DNA of 32,079 nt from DAISIL01 sp036822015 (GCA_036822015.1 DAISIL010000037.1:1-32079), one strand, 5' to 3'; numbered from the stretch's first letter, positions 1-8,708 are shown. Notes: a model not told the origin generated them from the sequence alone. Numbers and translations: made by a program.

Positions 1-2043
1 GATGTTGGGCAGGGTTTCGAGGGTGGGTATGCCGCTGGGGTCTTGTTTTTTGTAGTAGGCGTGTTTGAGTAGTTCGATCCAGAGACGAAGGCGACAAATT
101 TTGATAGAATTGGGGTTTATATCGACACCAAAAAGGCAGTTTTCGATAATGGTTTGTTTTTCGTGGAAGAGGGTTTCCTGTACGCGCTGGCTTTCTTTGT
201 GGTGGGGGTGGTAGGCAAAGAGTTCTCCATCTTCGTCGATGATGGTGAGTTCGTCGTTTTCTATGATGATTTGGTAGCGGTGCAGGGATTTGCCGTTTTT
301 GTCTTCCAGGATGCCCAGGTCGTGCTTGATGGCAATGATTTCGTTGAGTGCCGAAACCAAAAAATGCCCTGATCCAACGGCAGGATCACAGATTTTGAGG
401 CTGTTGATGAGCTGGTTGGCGGCTTTTCTGGATATTTTTTTGGGGATGAGGTTGTAGATATCTGTTAGGGATGTTATTTTTTGATCGGAAAAATTTTGTT
501 TAAATTTTTGAATGACAGCTTTGCGGATCGTTTCGCGGCACATGTAGATCGTGATAAAGCCCGGCGTAAAAAAAGAGCCGTCTTTGTAGCCGTTGATCTT
601 CTCGAAGATCAGCCCGAGGACGGCGGCATTGATGAGGGTTTTGTTTTCTTCTTGGATTTCTTCGGCGCCTTCGGCCCCAAAATCATAGGCATCCAGGAAG
701 GCAAAAAGATACTGTAAGGCGTTGATTTGTCCGGTTTTTTTTCTGCCTTGGGTGTCTTTCAGGACGGTTTGGGGGGCGATGGATATGCTTTGGTCGTATT
801 TGAGGTTGCTGATAAAGAGGGTCAGTTGCTCGAGTTCGGTGGGTTCAAAGAGCGAGGAGTTGAGGTAGGGTACGTTCTGGAAGGTCTCTTTTACGCCGTC
901 GTTGCGCTGGTCGTTTTCTCGTGCCAAGACCTGAAAAAACAAGCTGTTGAGGTCGTCGTAGTCTTTGATTTTGTCTGGGTGCAAGAAGGCATAGTCCCTG
1001 TCTCCCTTGTGGTAGGCGATCAGCTGGGCTTCGAGGAGCTTCAAGAACAAGATACGATTGATCCAGGTGATGGACAGCTCAAGGGCCGCCTGAAAGAGGC
1101 GTTCCTGGTGGGTGTCTCCGTACTGCTCCGGCTTGGGCAGGCGACTGATCTTGTCGAGGCTATCGAGTTGGAGGATGGCGTTTTCGAGGATGGAGCCTTT
1201 TTGTCGGTCGTTGGGTTTGTTGCGCTGGATGAGTTTTTGGCTGCCTTGTTTGGTTTCGGTGAGTCCGATGATGTGTAGGAGTTCGTTGTAAAAATACTTA
1301 TCAAGGCTGTTGCTATCGTTGGCAAAGGGTCGTTTGAGGAGGTGTTCGGGGGCAAAGAGTTTAAAAAGTGCAATCAGTTGGAGGTCTGCTGTTTTGTCTT
1401 GGCTGCGGAGGGCTTCCTGATAGTGCTGCAAGTGCACGTAAGTAAATACGATCTTGGCTTCTACCTGTGCGATCTGTGGGGCAGCGATGTTTTTGTAGAA
1501 AAAATCGGTTTTGGTGTCGCTCAGTTGTCCGCTATCAAAGGCTTGAAAGGCTTCGACGAGTTTTTTGTTTTGGGCAAAAAGTTGTTCAAAGAGCGCGGCA
1601 TCGAAGATAAACCACTCGTGGATGTTGGTGGCGATGAGGTGTTTGAGGGATAGGTTTTTGTGGGTGATTCGCTCTCGGAGGTAGTAGAGGAGCAGTTCTT
1701 GAAAGGCTTTGGTGTTGAGCCTTTCGGTGGTGAGCATTTCGCTTTTGTTGGTGGGCTTTTTGGCTTCCAGGATGACCCCTACGGAGCTACTGGCTTTGTC
1801 GCCGTTGTGTATGACCAGGTCGTTGCGTCCTTTGGTGTTGATGAAGTGCTGGGGTTCGTAGTAGGTTTTTTTGAGGAAGTCGGAGATGAGGTTTTTATGG
1901 AACTCCTCCGATTCGGTGTCGTTGGTTCTGTCGATGAGCTGGGTCAGGTTTGTTTTGAACCGCTCAATATCGCTTCGGTTGGGTTTTACTTTGAGGAAGG
2001 CTTTGTTGAGGGCTTTTTTGGGGCTTTGCTGGGTAGGTCGCAT
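1..2043 (-). CDS. Type II (IIG-like) restriction-modification enzyme, N-terminal part; truncated by window edge
   Basis: Reading the minus strand from an ATG at 2043 gives 681 uninterrupted codons that run off the left edge. The N-terminal part holds a PD-(D/E)XK-like nuclease signature, D75 ... E93-A-K95 (context DLVIHNGD, then VILEAKKP). The end in view holds an N6-adenine methyltransferase motif I, DPAVGSGHF at residues 553-561, followed by FGVDINPNSIKICRLRLW. This order (nuclease, helical linker, methylase) is that of single-chain Type IIG/Eco57I-like enzymes, which cut and methylate DNA with one polypeptide. The catalytic NPPY motif and target-recognition domain would lie beyond position 1. 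The start follows an in-frame TAG and lies 17 nt after the stop of the DCC-family gene, with no Shine-Dalgarno sequence. It is therefore probably the last or a late gene of the sppA operon. Whether the full gene is intact cannot be seen. Confidence 0.88.
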   Translation of the reverse strand, partial: MRPTQQSPKKALNKAFLKVKPNRSDIERFKTNLTQLIDRTNDTESEEFHKNLISDFLKKTYYEPQHFINTKGRNDLVIHNGDKASSSVGVILEAKKPTNKSEMLTTERLNTKAFQELLLYYLRERITHKNLSLKHLIATNIHEWFIFDAALFEQLFAQNKKLVEAFQAFDSGQLSDTKTDFFYKNIAAPQIAQVEAKIVFTYVHLQHYQEALRSQDKTADLQLIALFKLFAPEHLLKRPFANDSNSLDKYFYNELLHIIGLTETKQGSQKLIQRNKPNDRQKGSILENAILQLDSLDKISRLPKPEQYGDTHQERLFQAALELSITWINRILFLKLLEAQLIAYHKGDRDYAFLHPDKIKDYDDLNSLFFQVLARENDQRNDGVKETFQNVPYLNSSLFEPTELEQLTLFISNLKYDQSISIAPQTVLKDTQGRKKTGQINALQYLFAFLDAYDFGAEGAEEIQEENKTLINAAVLGLIFEKINGYKDGSFFTPGFITIYMCRETIRKAVIQKFKQNFSDQKITSLTDIYNLIPKKISRKAANQLINSLKICDPAVGSGHFLVSALNEIIAIKHDLGILEDKNGKSLHRYQIIIENDELTIIDEDGELFAYHPHHKESQRVQETLFHEKQTIIENCLFGVDINPNSIKICRLRLWIELLKHAYYKKQDPSGIPTLETLPNI

Positions 2044-2060
2044 GGGTTTGGGTTGTTTTT

Positions 2061-2465
2061 TTAGATAAACCTACTTTTGAGTTCGGGGGTAGGCATTCGG
2101 CAGCTATCGCGCTTACCAAACCAGCGGTAGCGGTTGCGTGCGATGAGTGTATAGACGGCATCGCGCAAGAACGGCGGTACGATTACGAAGACGTAAAGCC
2201 ACTGCCATCCGCCGCCCAGGATGCGGGCTACCTCCAAAGCCCCCCGCGACTTTTGGTAGATACGTCCTTCTTCGTCCAAAAAAATAAAACTGCCGTAGTC
2301 GTCCGTGGGTAGCTGATGGGCTTCTAGTACCGCCTGCCCAAAATCGGACTGGAGGGCGGCGTAGTGTAGCTTTCCCTCGGGGTCGTGGTCGATCAAAAAA
2401 TTAACGGCTCCGTTGCAAAGATTGCATACGCCATCAAAAAGCACTACGTTTTTTTTGTTTTCCAT
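2061..2465 (-). CDS. DCC-family (DUF393) thiol-disulfide oxidoreductase-like protein
   Basis: A 134-residue protein with the family hallmark FDGVCNLCNGAVNFL near the N-terminus (CxxC cysteines C14 and C17). This is the DxxCxxC motif that names the DCC family (YuxK-like, DUF393). Later family features include the SxFIF strand, an RSRGALEVARILGG-like helix and a hydrophobic segment (LYVFVIVPPFLRDAVYTLIA) before RNRYRWFG. Members are predicted thioredoxin-fold proteins of unknown substrate. Its ATG shares one base with the stop of the upstream aspartyl-protease gene (TGATG), indicating translational coupling. Length is normal for the family. The family call is secure; the physiological role is not known. 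Confidence 0.9.
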   Translation of the reverse strand: MENKKNVVLFDGVCNLCNGAVNFLIDHDPEGKLHYAALQSDFGQAVLEAHQLPTDDYGSFIFLDEEGRIYQKSRGALEVARILGGGWQWLYVFVIVPPFLRDAVYTLIARNRYRWFGKRDSCRMPTPELKSRFI

Positions 2466-3697
2466 CAGAACATGCGTTTGAGGGTGAGGGCGACTTCGCG
2501 GCGGTCGCCGTTGCGGGAGATGACCATGCGTATCGTGCGGCCGTCTTTGCTGCGCAAGAGGGCGTTGAGTTGGGCTAGGGTCATGTCTTTGGTTTCGGTG
2601 CCGTTGATTTTCATGAGCTGATCGCCGATGGCTAAGCCCGACTCGGCAGCTGGTGAACCTGATTGTATTTCGGAGACTTCAAAAAACGGCAAGCCCGGCA
2701 AAGGATTCGTGATCTCTAGCCCGCTCATGTTGTACTCAAAAGGATCATTGGCGTAGCGGTTGGGGCGCAAGTAAAGCATTTGGTTGGGGTAGTCGATCGT
2801 TACATCGAAGCGGCGCAAGACCTCCCCGCCCAGTGCGCCATCCCGATCTCCTACGGCAAAGACCTCATGTGCCGAAGCCGAATCAGGGAAAGCCACCAGG
2901 GGATCGCGTAGGATGAAGTCGCCGAGGAGCAGGGCCGATATGCGTCCCATCTGCCCGCGTATGTCGCCGTTGAGACCGCGCCCCAAAAACATTTCGCGTC
3001 CCGCTTCGGGCATCCGTAACCGCTCGTGATCGTGTACATTGAGCCACAAGGCATGACTGGCCCCCGTATCGAGGAGGAGCTTAACCGCCACGGTATCGCC
3101 GCTCTCCTGCACCGCCCGCGCCCATACGTAAGCCTTCGTATCTTCGATGCTCAGCGGGAGGCGGATGTATTTGTTGCCTTTGGGTGGACGGAAGGCATCG
3201 GGGCGATAAAAGCTAACCCAGCGGCTGTGGTAATTGACATGGATCACGAAAGACTTAAAGACCGGAAAGCCAATCAGGCCATGTACCCGCTCTCCGAGCT
3301 TGGTGGACATCTGAAAAATATCTTTGAGCATCACGAACATAAACTGGTGCCATCCCGTGATGGATTGCCCGATCTTGAAGCGGTTGCCCGAAGATTGGAG
3401 GGCTTTTACTCGTTCGCCATTGCCGAGGCCGCGGAGTTCTACCTCACGGGCGTAGGTCAGGGACAGTTCCTGCCCCATGGCGAGTTCGGTTAGGATGGCT
3501 GCCTGTATGCCCGAGTCGAGGATAAACTTGAGTTCGTCTGAATTGTTGATCTGTATCGGAATCAGGATAAGGTTGTGATTGAGGCGAATGGGCATCCGAA
3601 GCACCCGCTTTTTTTCGGGATCAAAGGTCAGGTTCTGCCCTGCCAGCAAGACGGGGGCCATCCAACAACAGAGCCACAGCAAATATTTCTTGTTCAT
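2465..3697 (-). CDS. Exported retropepsin-like aspartyl protease with C-terminal PDZ domain
   Basis: About 410 residues. I take the ATG at 3697 (MNKKYLLWLCCWM) rather than one five codons earlier because it begins directly with a lysine-rich n-region and hydrophobic core, a signal peptide ending near LLAGQ. Two retropepsin-type motifs are visible: FILDSGIQAA (about residue 61) and LLLDTGASHALW further on, as in the two-lobed 'aspartyl protease family protein' of Bacteroidota. The last 80 or so residues form a PDZ domain (GSPAAESGLAIGDQLMKING), which usually binds peptide C-termini. It is 21 nt downstream of sppA and overlaps the DCC gene by one base, so it belongs to an envelope-proteolysis operon. 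Location is periplasmic or outer surface by inference. The natural substrate is unknown. Confidence 0.88.
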   Translation of the reverse strand: MNKKYLLWLCCWMAPVLLAGQNLTFDPEKKRVLRMPIRLNHNLILIPIQINNSDELKFILDSGIQAAILTELAMGQELSLTYAREVELRGLGNGERVKALQSSGNRFKIGQSITGWHQFMFVMLKDIFQMSTKLGERVHGLIGFPVFKSFVIHVNYHSRWVSFYRPDAFRPPKGNKYIRLPLSIEDTKAYVWARAVQESGDTVAVKLLLDTGASHALWLNVHDHERLRMPEAGREMFLGRGLNGDIRGQMGRISALLLGDFILRDPLVAFPDSASAHEVFAVGDRDGALGGEVLRRFDVTIDYPNQMLYLRPNRYANDPFEYNMSGLEITNPLPGLPFFEVSEIQSGSPAAESGLAIGDQLMKINGTETKDMTLAQLNALLRSKDGRTIRMVISRNGDRREVALTLKRMF

Positions 3698-3718
3698 CAC
3701 CGAAGGTAACAAACAGGA

Positions 3719-5527
3719 TCAGGGCTTGGTTTTGCCGATTACGTCCACGCGATAGGGCAGCCGTGCTTGCAAGCCTTGCATCTGGGAGAGCATTCGTATT
3801 TGGTTCCAGTGCGGGGCCAGCACGCCGAGGTTGTCCTGGAGGTACTGCTCCGTGAGTTGTGTGGTTTTGTCGTTGCTGCCGAGCAGGTCTTGAAGCGGAC
3901 TTGTGGGTTTGGGTCGATACGTAACCATGTAGCTATCCGGCTCGAGTTCGGCGCGTTGGGCCGCAATTTCGATGGCGCGTTGGAGGTCGCCGAGTTCATC
4001 GACAAGCCCGATTTGGAGGGCTTGCTGCCCTGTCCAGACCCGTCCCGAGGCTACTTTCTTGAGGTCGTCTTGGGTCATGTTGCGTCCCTGGGCGGCTTTT
4101 TTGGTGAAGTCGTCGTAGCCCCGTTCGATCATGGCCTGCCAGCGGGCATCTTCGGCAGCAGAGAAGGGCCGGGTAGGCGATCCCAGATCGGAGAACTCCC
4201 CCGTATTGACCCGGCTGAAGGTCAAGCCCAGCTTTTGGTTCAGCATCTGGGAGGCATCAAACAAGATCGCAAAAATGCCAATCGAACCCGTGATTGTGTT
4301 GGGTTGTGCCAGGATGTGATCGCAGCCCATGGCCATGTAGTATCCGCCCGAAGCAGCCACATCAGACATGGAGGCAATGACCGGCTTTTCTTTGCGCAGC
4401 ACCTGCACTTCTCGCCACATCTCATCGGAGGCCAGCGCACTGCCGCCCGGGGAGTTGATGCGTAGCACGACGGCTTTTACTTTTTTGTCTTTGCGGGCTT
4501 TTCGCAGTTCGGCCACGATGGTTTCGGAGCCAATCGTGCCATCTTCGCTCTTGCCTGAACCGATGCCACCCTCCCCGATAATGACCGCGATTTTGCTTTC
4601 AGAGGAGAACTTTTTGGGTACCATACGCGGGGCTTTGCGGTATTTGTTGTAAGAAATGAAATTGATCTTTTCATCGGCTTCGATCTCGAGGGTAGCTCGG
4701 AGTTTGTCCATCACCTGGTCTTCGTAGAGGGTATCCGTGATGAGCTTTGAGCGCAGGGCATCCTCGGGCGTTTCAATCAACATTTGATCCGAAATACGAC
4801 GCACCTCCTGCGGGTCTAGCCCTCGGCTTTGGGCGATGGCCTGGATATAAAAATCGTAGATGGAGTTGAGGTAGGTCGCCGTTTGGAGGCTGTCGGCTTG
4901 GCTCATCTGGTCAAGCATGTAGGGTTCGACAAAACTCTTGAAATCACCGACTTTGTATATCTTGGGCTGCAAACCCAGCTTCTCGAACAAGCCCTTGTAG
5001 TACGTCTTCTCTACGCTTAGCCCCGTGAAGGCAAACATCCCGCTTGGCATCAGATAGACTTCATCCGCAACCGACCCCAAAAAGTAGGCTTTCTCCGTGA
5101 TAATTTGCCCAAAGGCATAGATGAACTTACCCGATGCTTTGAAGTCGAGCAGCGATTGGCGCAAGTCATATAACTGCGACCAGCCACCATTGACAATATT
5201 GACATCCAGATAAATCCCCGAAATGTTGGGGTCTTCCTTAGCGTTGGCGAGCGTCTCCCGAAGGTTAATCAGTCCTACGGGGGAGGCAACACGCATGAAC
5301 GGAATGCCCGTAGGAATGGATAGGTTATCGAAGGGGGATTCCTCCTCGGAGGTATATTCTACCAGCGGACGGTCTAGCTTGAGCCGCAAAACGCTCTTTT
5401 CTTTCACCTTTACTTCTTTGGGGCCGGAAAGCAAACCGACACCAAAAATAGCCACGACGGACAACAAAACCACCGATGCAAACAAGCCCACCACCACGGC
5501 TAGGACAGCTTTCAGAAAACTTTTCAT
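3719..5527 (-). CDS. sppA: Signal peptide peptidase SppA, long (67 kDa) type
   Basis: A membrane-anchored serine protease of the S49 family that degrades cleaved signal peptides. From the chosen ATG at 5527 (MKSFLK) there is one N-terminal transmembrane segment, then two tandem SppA domains as in the E. coli-type enzyme. The catalytic lysine is in GDFKSFVEPY (K197), and the nucleophile serine in VAASGGYYMA (S393), followed by TGSIGIF. The conserved INSPGGSALAS segment precedes the serine. An in-frame start at 5560 is rejected because it would lie inside the promoter at 5549-5578. At 602 residues it is close to the E. coli enzyme in size. It is first in an operon with the aspartyl protease, the DCC protein and the restriction enzyme. 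Confidence 0.95.
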   Translation of the reverse strand: MKSFLKAVLAVVVGLFASVVLLSVVAIFGVGLLSGPKEVKVKEKSVLRLKLDRPLVEYTSEEESPFDNLSIPTGIPFMRVASPVGLINLRETLANAKEDPNISGIYLDVNIVNGGWSQLYDLRQSLLDFKASGKFIYAFGQIITEKAYFLGSVADEVYLMPSGMFAFTGLSVEKTYYKGLFEKLGLQPKIYKVGDFKSFVEPYMLDQMSQADSLQTATYLNSIYDFYIQAIAQSRGLDPQEVRRISDQMLIETPEDALRSKLITDTLYEDQVMDKLRATLEIEADEKINFISYNKYRKAPRMVPKKFSSESKIAVIIGEGGIGSGKSEDGTIGSETIVAELRKARKDKKVKAVVLRINSPGGSALASDEMWREVQVLRKEKPVIASMSDVAASGGYYMAMGCDHILAQPNTITGSIGIFAILFDASQMLNQKLGLTFSRVNTGEFSDLGSPTRPFSAAEDARWQAMIERGYDDFTKKAAQGRNMTQDDLKKVASGRVWTGQQALQIGLVDELGDLQRAIEIAAQRAELEPDSYMVTYRPKPTSPLQDLLGSNDKTTQLTEQYLQDNLGVLAPHWNQIRMLSQMQGLQARLPYRVDVIGKTKP

Positions 5528-5548
5528 GTATAGGAAATTTAGATCAAG

Positions 5549-5578
5549 CAAATGTAACAAAAAATTGATCGACGCAAA
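5549..5578 (-). promoter_or_regulatory. Promoter of the sppA operon, Bacteroidota sigma-A type
   Basis: On the minus strand the -33 box TTTG (5578-5575) is followed after 18 nt by TACATTTG (5556-5549), matching all fixed bases of the Bacteroidota consensus TAnnTTTG. Transcription would start near 5542, giving a leader of only about 15 nt before the ATG at 5527. This fixes the sppA start at 5527 rather than 5560. Confidence 0.7.
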
Positions 5579-5736
5579 AACACGTAGCCAAATAAAGACA
5601 AAAAGTACGGGGCGTGAAAATTAAGTTAATAAAACTAAATCAAGTCAATATCGGGATATATTTGCCTTAATTTTAGATTGGATATGTTGCTTTACAAACT
5701 TTTTTTTGGTTTTGAGGCTAAAAAATAACCTTACTT

Positions 5737-5766
5737 TTTGCTTTTCCAGAAAAAAGATTACCTTTG
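5737..5766 (+). promoter_or_regulatory. Promoter of the outer-membrane barrel gene, Bacteroidota sigma-A type
   Basis: TTTG at 5737-5740, an 18-nt spacer and TACCTTTG at 5759-5766 match the fixed bases of the -33/-7 consensus. The start site would be near 5773, leaving about 78 nt of leader before the ATG at 5851. The leader contains a CACACACACA run and a T-rich tract but no clear stem-loop. Confidence 0.7.
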
Positions 5767-5850
5767 TTATCGCTTTAATCAAGACACACACACACGAGAA
5801 AGGCACGACTACTAACGCTATCTTTTTTTTATCACATCCTTTTTATTGGT

Positions 5851-6600
5851 ATGAAAATCAATCGTTTTTTGATGTTGCTTGGTGTGTTGTGGCTATTGGC
5901 TGTTGCACCTATGGTACAGGCCCAAGAGAGTGAGCCGGAGAGTAAGTTTTCGATGACCGTAACCCTAAACTCCGATATCTTCTTTGGATTTTATCCGTTT
6001 TTCGCTGGGAGTTATGCCGTTAAGGACAAACTCGACTTTACGTTTTACGGGATTCTTTGGTCAGGCGGAACGGGTGCCGGTTGGGGCAACTGGACAGAGG
6101 TCGGGATCGGTGTGGGTTTCCCTGTGGGTGAGGCCTTGTATGTCAGTCCACAGATTGGCTTGCTCAATGGCAGCCTGACCTCCGGTTTGGGCGTGCCGCG
6201 TTTGGGTGAGGGTATTGTCCCTAACCTTACTGTTGGTCTGGATACCGATGCCTTAGAGGGCGAGCTTTACGCGGGTCTCTACACGGGCATCAATCATGGC
6301 AACTTCAACACCAACAACTACTTGCACTACTGGCTCAATGCGGGGTATAAGATTTCGCCTTTCCTTTCGGCGGGCTTGCACTTCGAGCAACTGCGCTTTA
6401 CGGGTGGGCGCAACCACGAGGGCGATGCCAGCTATGATTTTTATGCAGCTGTGGGCCCGTATTTGCAGTTCAGTGATCCCAACGGAGGATCGTTTGCGCG
6501 TTTCTCTTCTGGAATTGATTTGCGATCCGATGAAGAGGTAACCAAAAGTGCCTACGAGCAACCCACTTTCTTCAAATTGACAGTCGGCTATAATTTCTGA
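5851..6600 (+). CDS. Small outer-membrane beta-barrel-like protein of unknown function
   Basis: 249 residues with a clear signal peptide (MKINRFLMLLGVLWLLAVAP, cleavage after VQAQ). The mature part consists of alternating short amphipathic strands rich in Gly, Phe, Tyr and Trp (for example MTVTLNSDIFFGFYPFFAG and GWGNWTEVGIGVGFPVG) and ends in an aromatic C-terminus, TVGYNF, as expected for recognition by the barrel-assembly machinery. I do not recognise a named family with certainty. It is a single-gene unit: its own promoter lies at 5737-5766 and a strong terminator follows 14 nt after the stop. A porin- or adhesin-like barrel is possible, but no substrate can be inferred. Confidence 0.8.
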   Translation: MKINRFLMLLGVLWLLAVAPMVQAQESEPESKFSMTVTLNSDIFFGFYPFFAGSYAVKDKLDFTFYGILWSGGTGAGWGNWTEVGIGVGFPVGEALYVSPQIGLLNGSLTSGLGVPRLGEGIVPNLTVGLDTDALEGELYAGLYTGINHGNFNTNNYLHYWLNAGYKISPFLSAGLHFEQLRFTGGRNHEGDASYDFYAAVGPYLQFSDPNGGSFARFSSGIDLRSDEEVTKSAYEQPTFFKLTVGYNF

Positions 6601-6613
6601 TGATTTGCTGCAC

Positions 6614-6652
6614 CGCAAAGAGGTACACCTGTGCCTCTTTGCGCTTTGTTCT
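6614..6652 (+). terminator. Intrinsic terminator after the barrel-protein gene
   Basis: CGCAAAGAGG (6614-6623) pairs perfectly with CCTCTTTGCG (6634-6643). Three more inner pairs, one of them G-T, close a four-base loop, giving a 13-pair stem followed by the T-rich CTTTGTTCTT. It lies 14 nt after the stop codon and isolates the following phosphatase gene. Confidence 0.8.
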
Positions 6653-6786
6653 TCACAAAAAAAATAGATTAAATTTTGTTGTTCTTTGGATAATTGATTA
6701 TATTCAAGTCATCACACACATAAAGAGCCATCAAAACGCCTCAATCTATTCGCACCAAACTCATCGCGGCTTTTGTCGCCTTCTTT

Positions 6787-8637
6787 GTGATGAGCCTCCT
6801 GATTGCTAGCATTGCTATCTGGACTGGGCGCGTTCAGGATCAGTTATTTAAACTCACCGAACTGACCCAAAAGGTACATCTAGCCATCAAGGATACCGAA
6901 AAGTTGCAGCGTGATTTTTTTAGCCGCGAGACCATCAACCCCAATTTTTACGAGTCCAACGGAAAAAGTCCCTTGGTCATCCAAACCAAAGCCCAGCTTG
7001 ACCAGGTACAGCAAGACTTACAAACCCTCAACGAGATGGCCCGGGTGCAGTCCTTGCGCCTTGATGACAAGATCATTCCTTTTCAGGGATTGATAGAAAA
7101 CTACGAGACTCTTTTTGATTCGCTCGTTCGCCTAACGCAAACGAGAGGATTCAAAGATTATGGGTTGGAGGGGCAGATGCGCGGCTATATCCATGCCCTC
7201 GAAAACGCGCCTTTTACGGTGGATATGGTGCTGTTGCTGATGATTCGCAGGCACGAAAAAGATTTTATTTTGCGAAAGGAAGAACAGTACATCCGCAAGC
7301 TCACCGATAAAGTAGAACAGTTGCGCAAAAGTACGGCGGCCACCATACCCAACCCAAAGGATCGCGCTTATTACGATTCTTTGTTGGTCAATTACAAAGC
7401 GGCATTTATCAAACTGACCCTCCTGGAAGAACAAATTGGCTACCACAACCAGGACGGACTTAAATCCAGGCTACCCGAACAGACGGCAGATATGGATGTC
7501 CTGATTGGTGGGCTGGTGGCAGAAGTAAACCGCCATGCCGAAGGCCTGCGCCAACGAAGCAACTATATCTTTTTGTCGGCTTTGGTATTGAGCGTGATTT
7601 TGGGTGTGATCCTTGCCTTTTTTGTCGTCAATAAGCTAGGTAAGCCCATCGAACGCCTCTCGGCATCCATCAACGAAGTGATCGAAAACGATTTCAGGGG
7701 AGAGATCGGAGACAAGCTATCCTTCAAGACCAATGACGAAATTACCCTGCTGGCCAATGACTTCAAATACATGCTGGCCAGGATACAAGAACGCACCGCC
7801 GAACTCGAGCAGCAAAAAGAAGAAATCCACACCCAAGCCGAAAGCCTACGGGCAGCCAACGTCCAAATCCAACGAAAAAACCAAAATATCGTCTCGAGTA
7901 TCAATTACGCCAAACGGATTCAAGATGCCGTCCTGCCCGACGAACAAACCCGCCTACGCCTGCTCCCCGATTCTTTCATTTTTTATATGCCCAGGGATAT
8001 TGTCAGTGGGGATTTTTATTGGCTCGAAGAAGTACAAGGAAAAACGATCATTGCCGCCGCCGATTGTACCGGACATGGCGTACCAGGTGCCTTGATGAGC
8101 ATCCTGGGGATCAATGCCTTCCGAAATATCCTTCTCCAGGATGGCATCCTCCAACCCGATCAAATCCTGAACCTCCTCAACCAGCGTATCCGTACCGTCC
8201 TGCGGCAAGAAACGACGGCCGTACACGATGGCATGGACATCGCGCTCTGCGTCTGGGATCCCGAACGGAGGGTGCTTCAATATGCCGGCGCAAAAAATCC
8301 ACTCCTGCTCATCCGCAATGGAAAAATGAACGTCTTTCGTGCCGACCGCGCACCCATCGGTGGGCTGCCTAAGGAGCATCGCCACCCCTATACCTTACAC
8401 GAGATCGCCCTCCAAGCCCATGACCAACTCTACTTACACTCTGATGGTTATCCCGATCAGTTTGGTGGGGGAAGCGACCGGAAAATCCTCTCGAAGCACT
8501 TCCGAGAACTGCTCCTACAAAACGCCCACCTACCCATGGATGCGCAGGGAAAGGCCCTGGATGATTTCCTACAAACCTGGATGGACAACACCCGACAGAT
8601 CGACGATATAATGGTGATGGGCTTCAAATTATGTTAA
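6787..8637 (+). CDS. Membrane sensor protein with HAMP domain and SpoIIE-type PP2C phosphatase output
   Basis: In order: a hydrophobic N-terminal segment; a helical periplasmic sensor of about 230 residues containing MIRRHEKDFILRKEEQYIRK, a motif of four-helix/HBM-type chemoreceptor sensors; a second membrane helix (YIFLSALVLSVILGVILAFF); a HAMP linker (KPIERLSASINEVIENDF); a coiled coil (RTAELEQQKEEIHTQAESLR); and a SpoIIE/PP2C domain with the metal-binding motifs SGDFYW, AADCTGHGVPGALMS, DGMDIALC, HSDGYPDQFGG and a final DDIMVMGF. It would dephosphorylate a serine/threonine phosphoprotein such as an anti-sigma-factor antagonist in response to an external signal. 6787 is a GTG, the first standard start codon in frame, but it falls in the middle of the first membrane helix. 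The frame stays open to a TAA at 6721 and upstream codons look native, so the true start is probably at 6730 (see findings). feoA begins 71 nt downstream. Confidence 0.9.
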   Translation: MMSLLIASIAIWTGRVQDQLFKLTELTQKVHLAIKDTEKLQRDFFSRETINPNFYESNGKSPLVIQTKAQLDQVQQDLQTLNEMARVQSLRLDDKIIPFQGLIENYETLFDSLVRLTQTRGFKDYGLEGQMRGYIHALENAPFTVDMVLLLMIRRHEKDFILRKEEQYIRKLTDKVEQLRKSTAATIPNPKDRAYYDSLLVNYKAAFIKLTLLEEQIGYHNQDGLKSRLPEQTADMDVLIGGLVAEVNRHAEGLRQRSNYIFLSALVLSVILGVILAFFVVNKLGKPIERLSASINEVIENDFRGEIGDKLSFKTNDEITLLANDFKYMLARIQERTAELEQQKEEIHTQAESLRAANVQIQRKNQNIVSSINYAKRIQDAVLPDEQTRLRLLPDSFIFYMPRDIVSGDFYWLEEVQGKTIIAAADCTGHGVPGALMSILGINAFRNILLQDGILQPDQILNLLNQRIRTVLRQETTAVHDGMDIALCVWDPERRVLQYAGAKNPLLLIRNGKMNVFRADRAPIGGLPKEHRHPYTLHEIALQAHDQLYLHSDGYPDQFGGGSDRKILSKHFRELLLQNAHLPMDAQGKALDDFLQTWMDNTRQIDDIMVMGFKLC

Positions 8638-8708
8638 TTTTGCGCCGTCGCCTTGCCGCTTGCTTTCTTTTGTTTAGATTTGGTATAAATTTAAATAATT
8701 GTCATCCC

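Larger units (their letters stand above)
5528..5850. other. Divergent intergenic region with promoters on both strands
   Basis: This 323-base AT-rich gap separates sppA (minus) from the barrel-protein gene (plus). It carries a full consensus promoter for each direction, listed separately. A further exact -7 match, TATATTTG at 5657-5664 on the plus strand, has no TTTG or TTG box at the proper distance upstream, so it is at most a weak second start. No convincing coding sequence, tRNA or long repeat was seen; the short open frame from 5706 has no recognisable content. Confidence 0.6.

Noticed and set aside
154..2068. Several plus-strand open frames of 60-180 codons
   Set aside because: They are antisense to the restriction-modification gene, whose minus-strand frame is open for 681 codons with clear methylase and nuclease motifs. 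The plus-strand translations are low-complexity Val/Phe/Gly-rich.
3026..3493. A 155-codon plus-strand open frame
   Set aside because: It is antisense to the aspartyl protease/PDZ gene and shows no domain or upstream signal of its own.
5706..5933. A 75-codon open frame starting in the divergent promoter region
   Set aside because: It contains the promoter of the barrel gene and overlaps the signal-peptide coding region of that gene in another frame; no family-like content.
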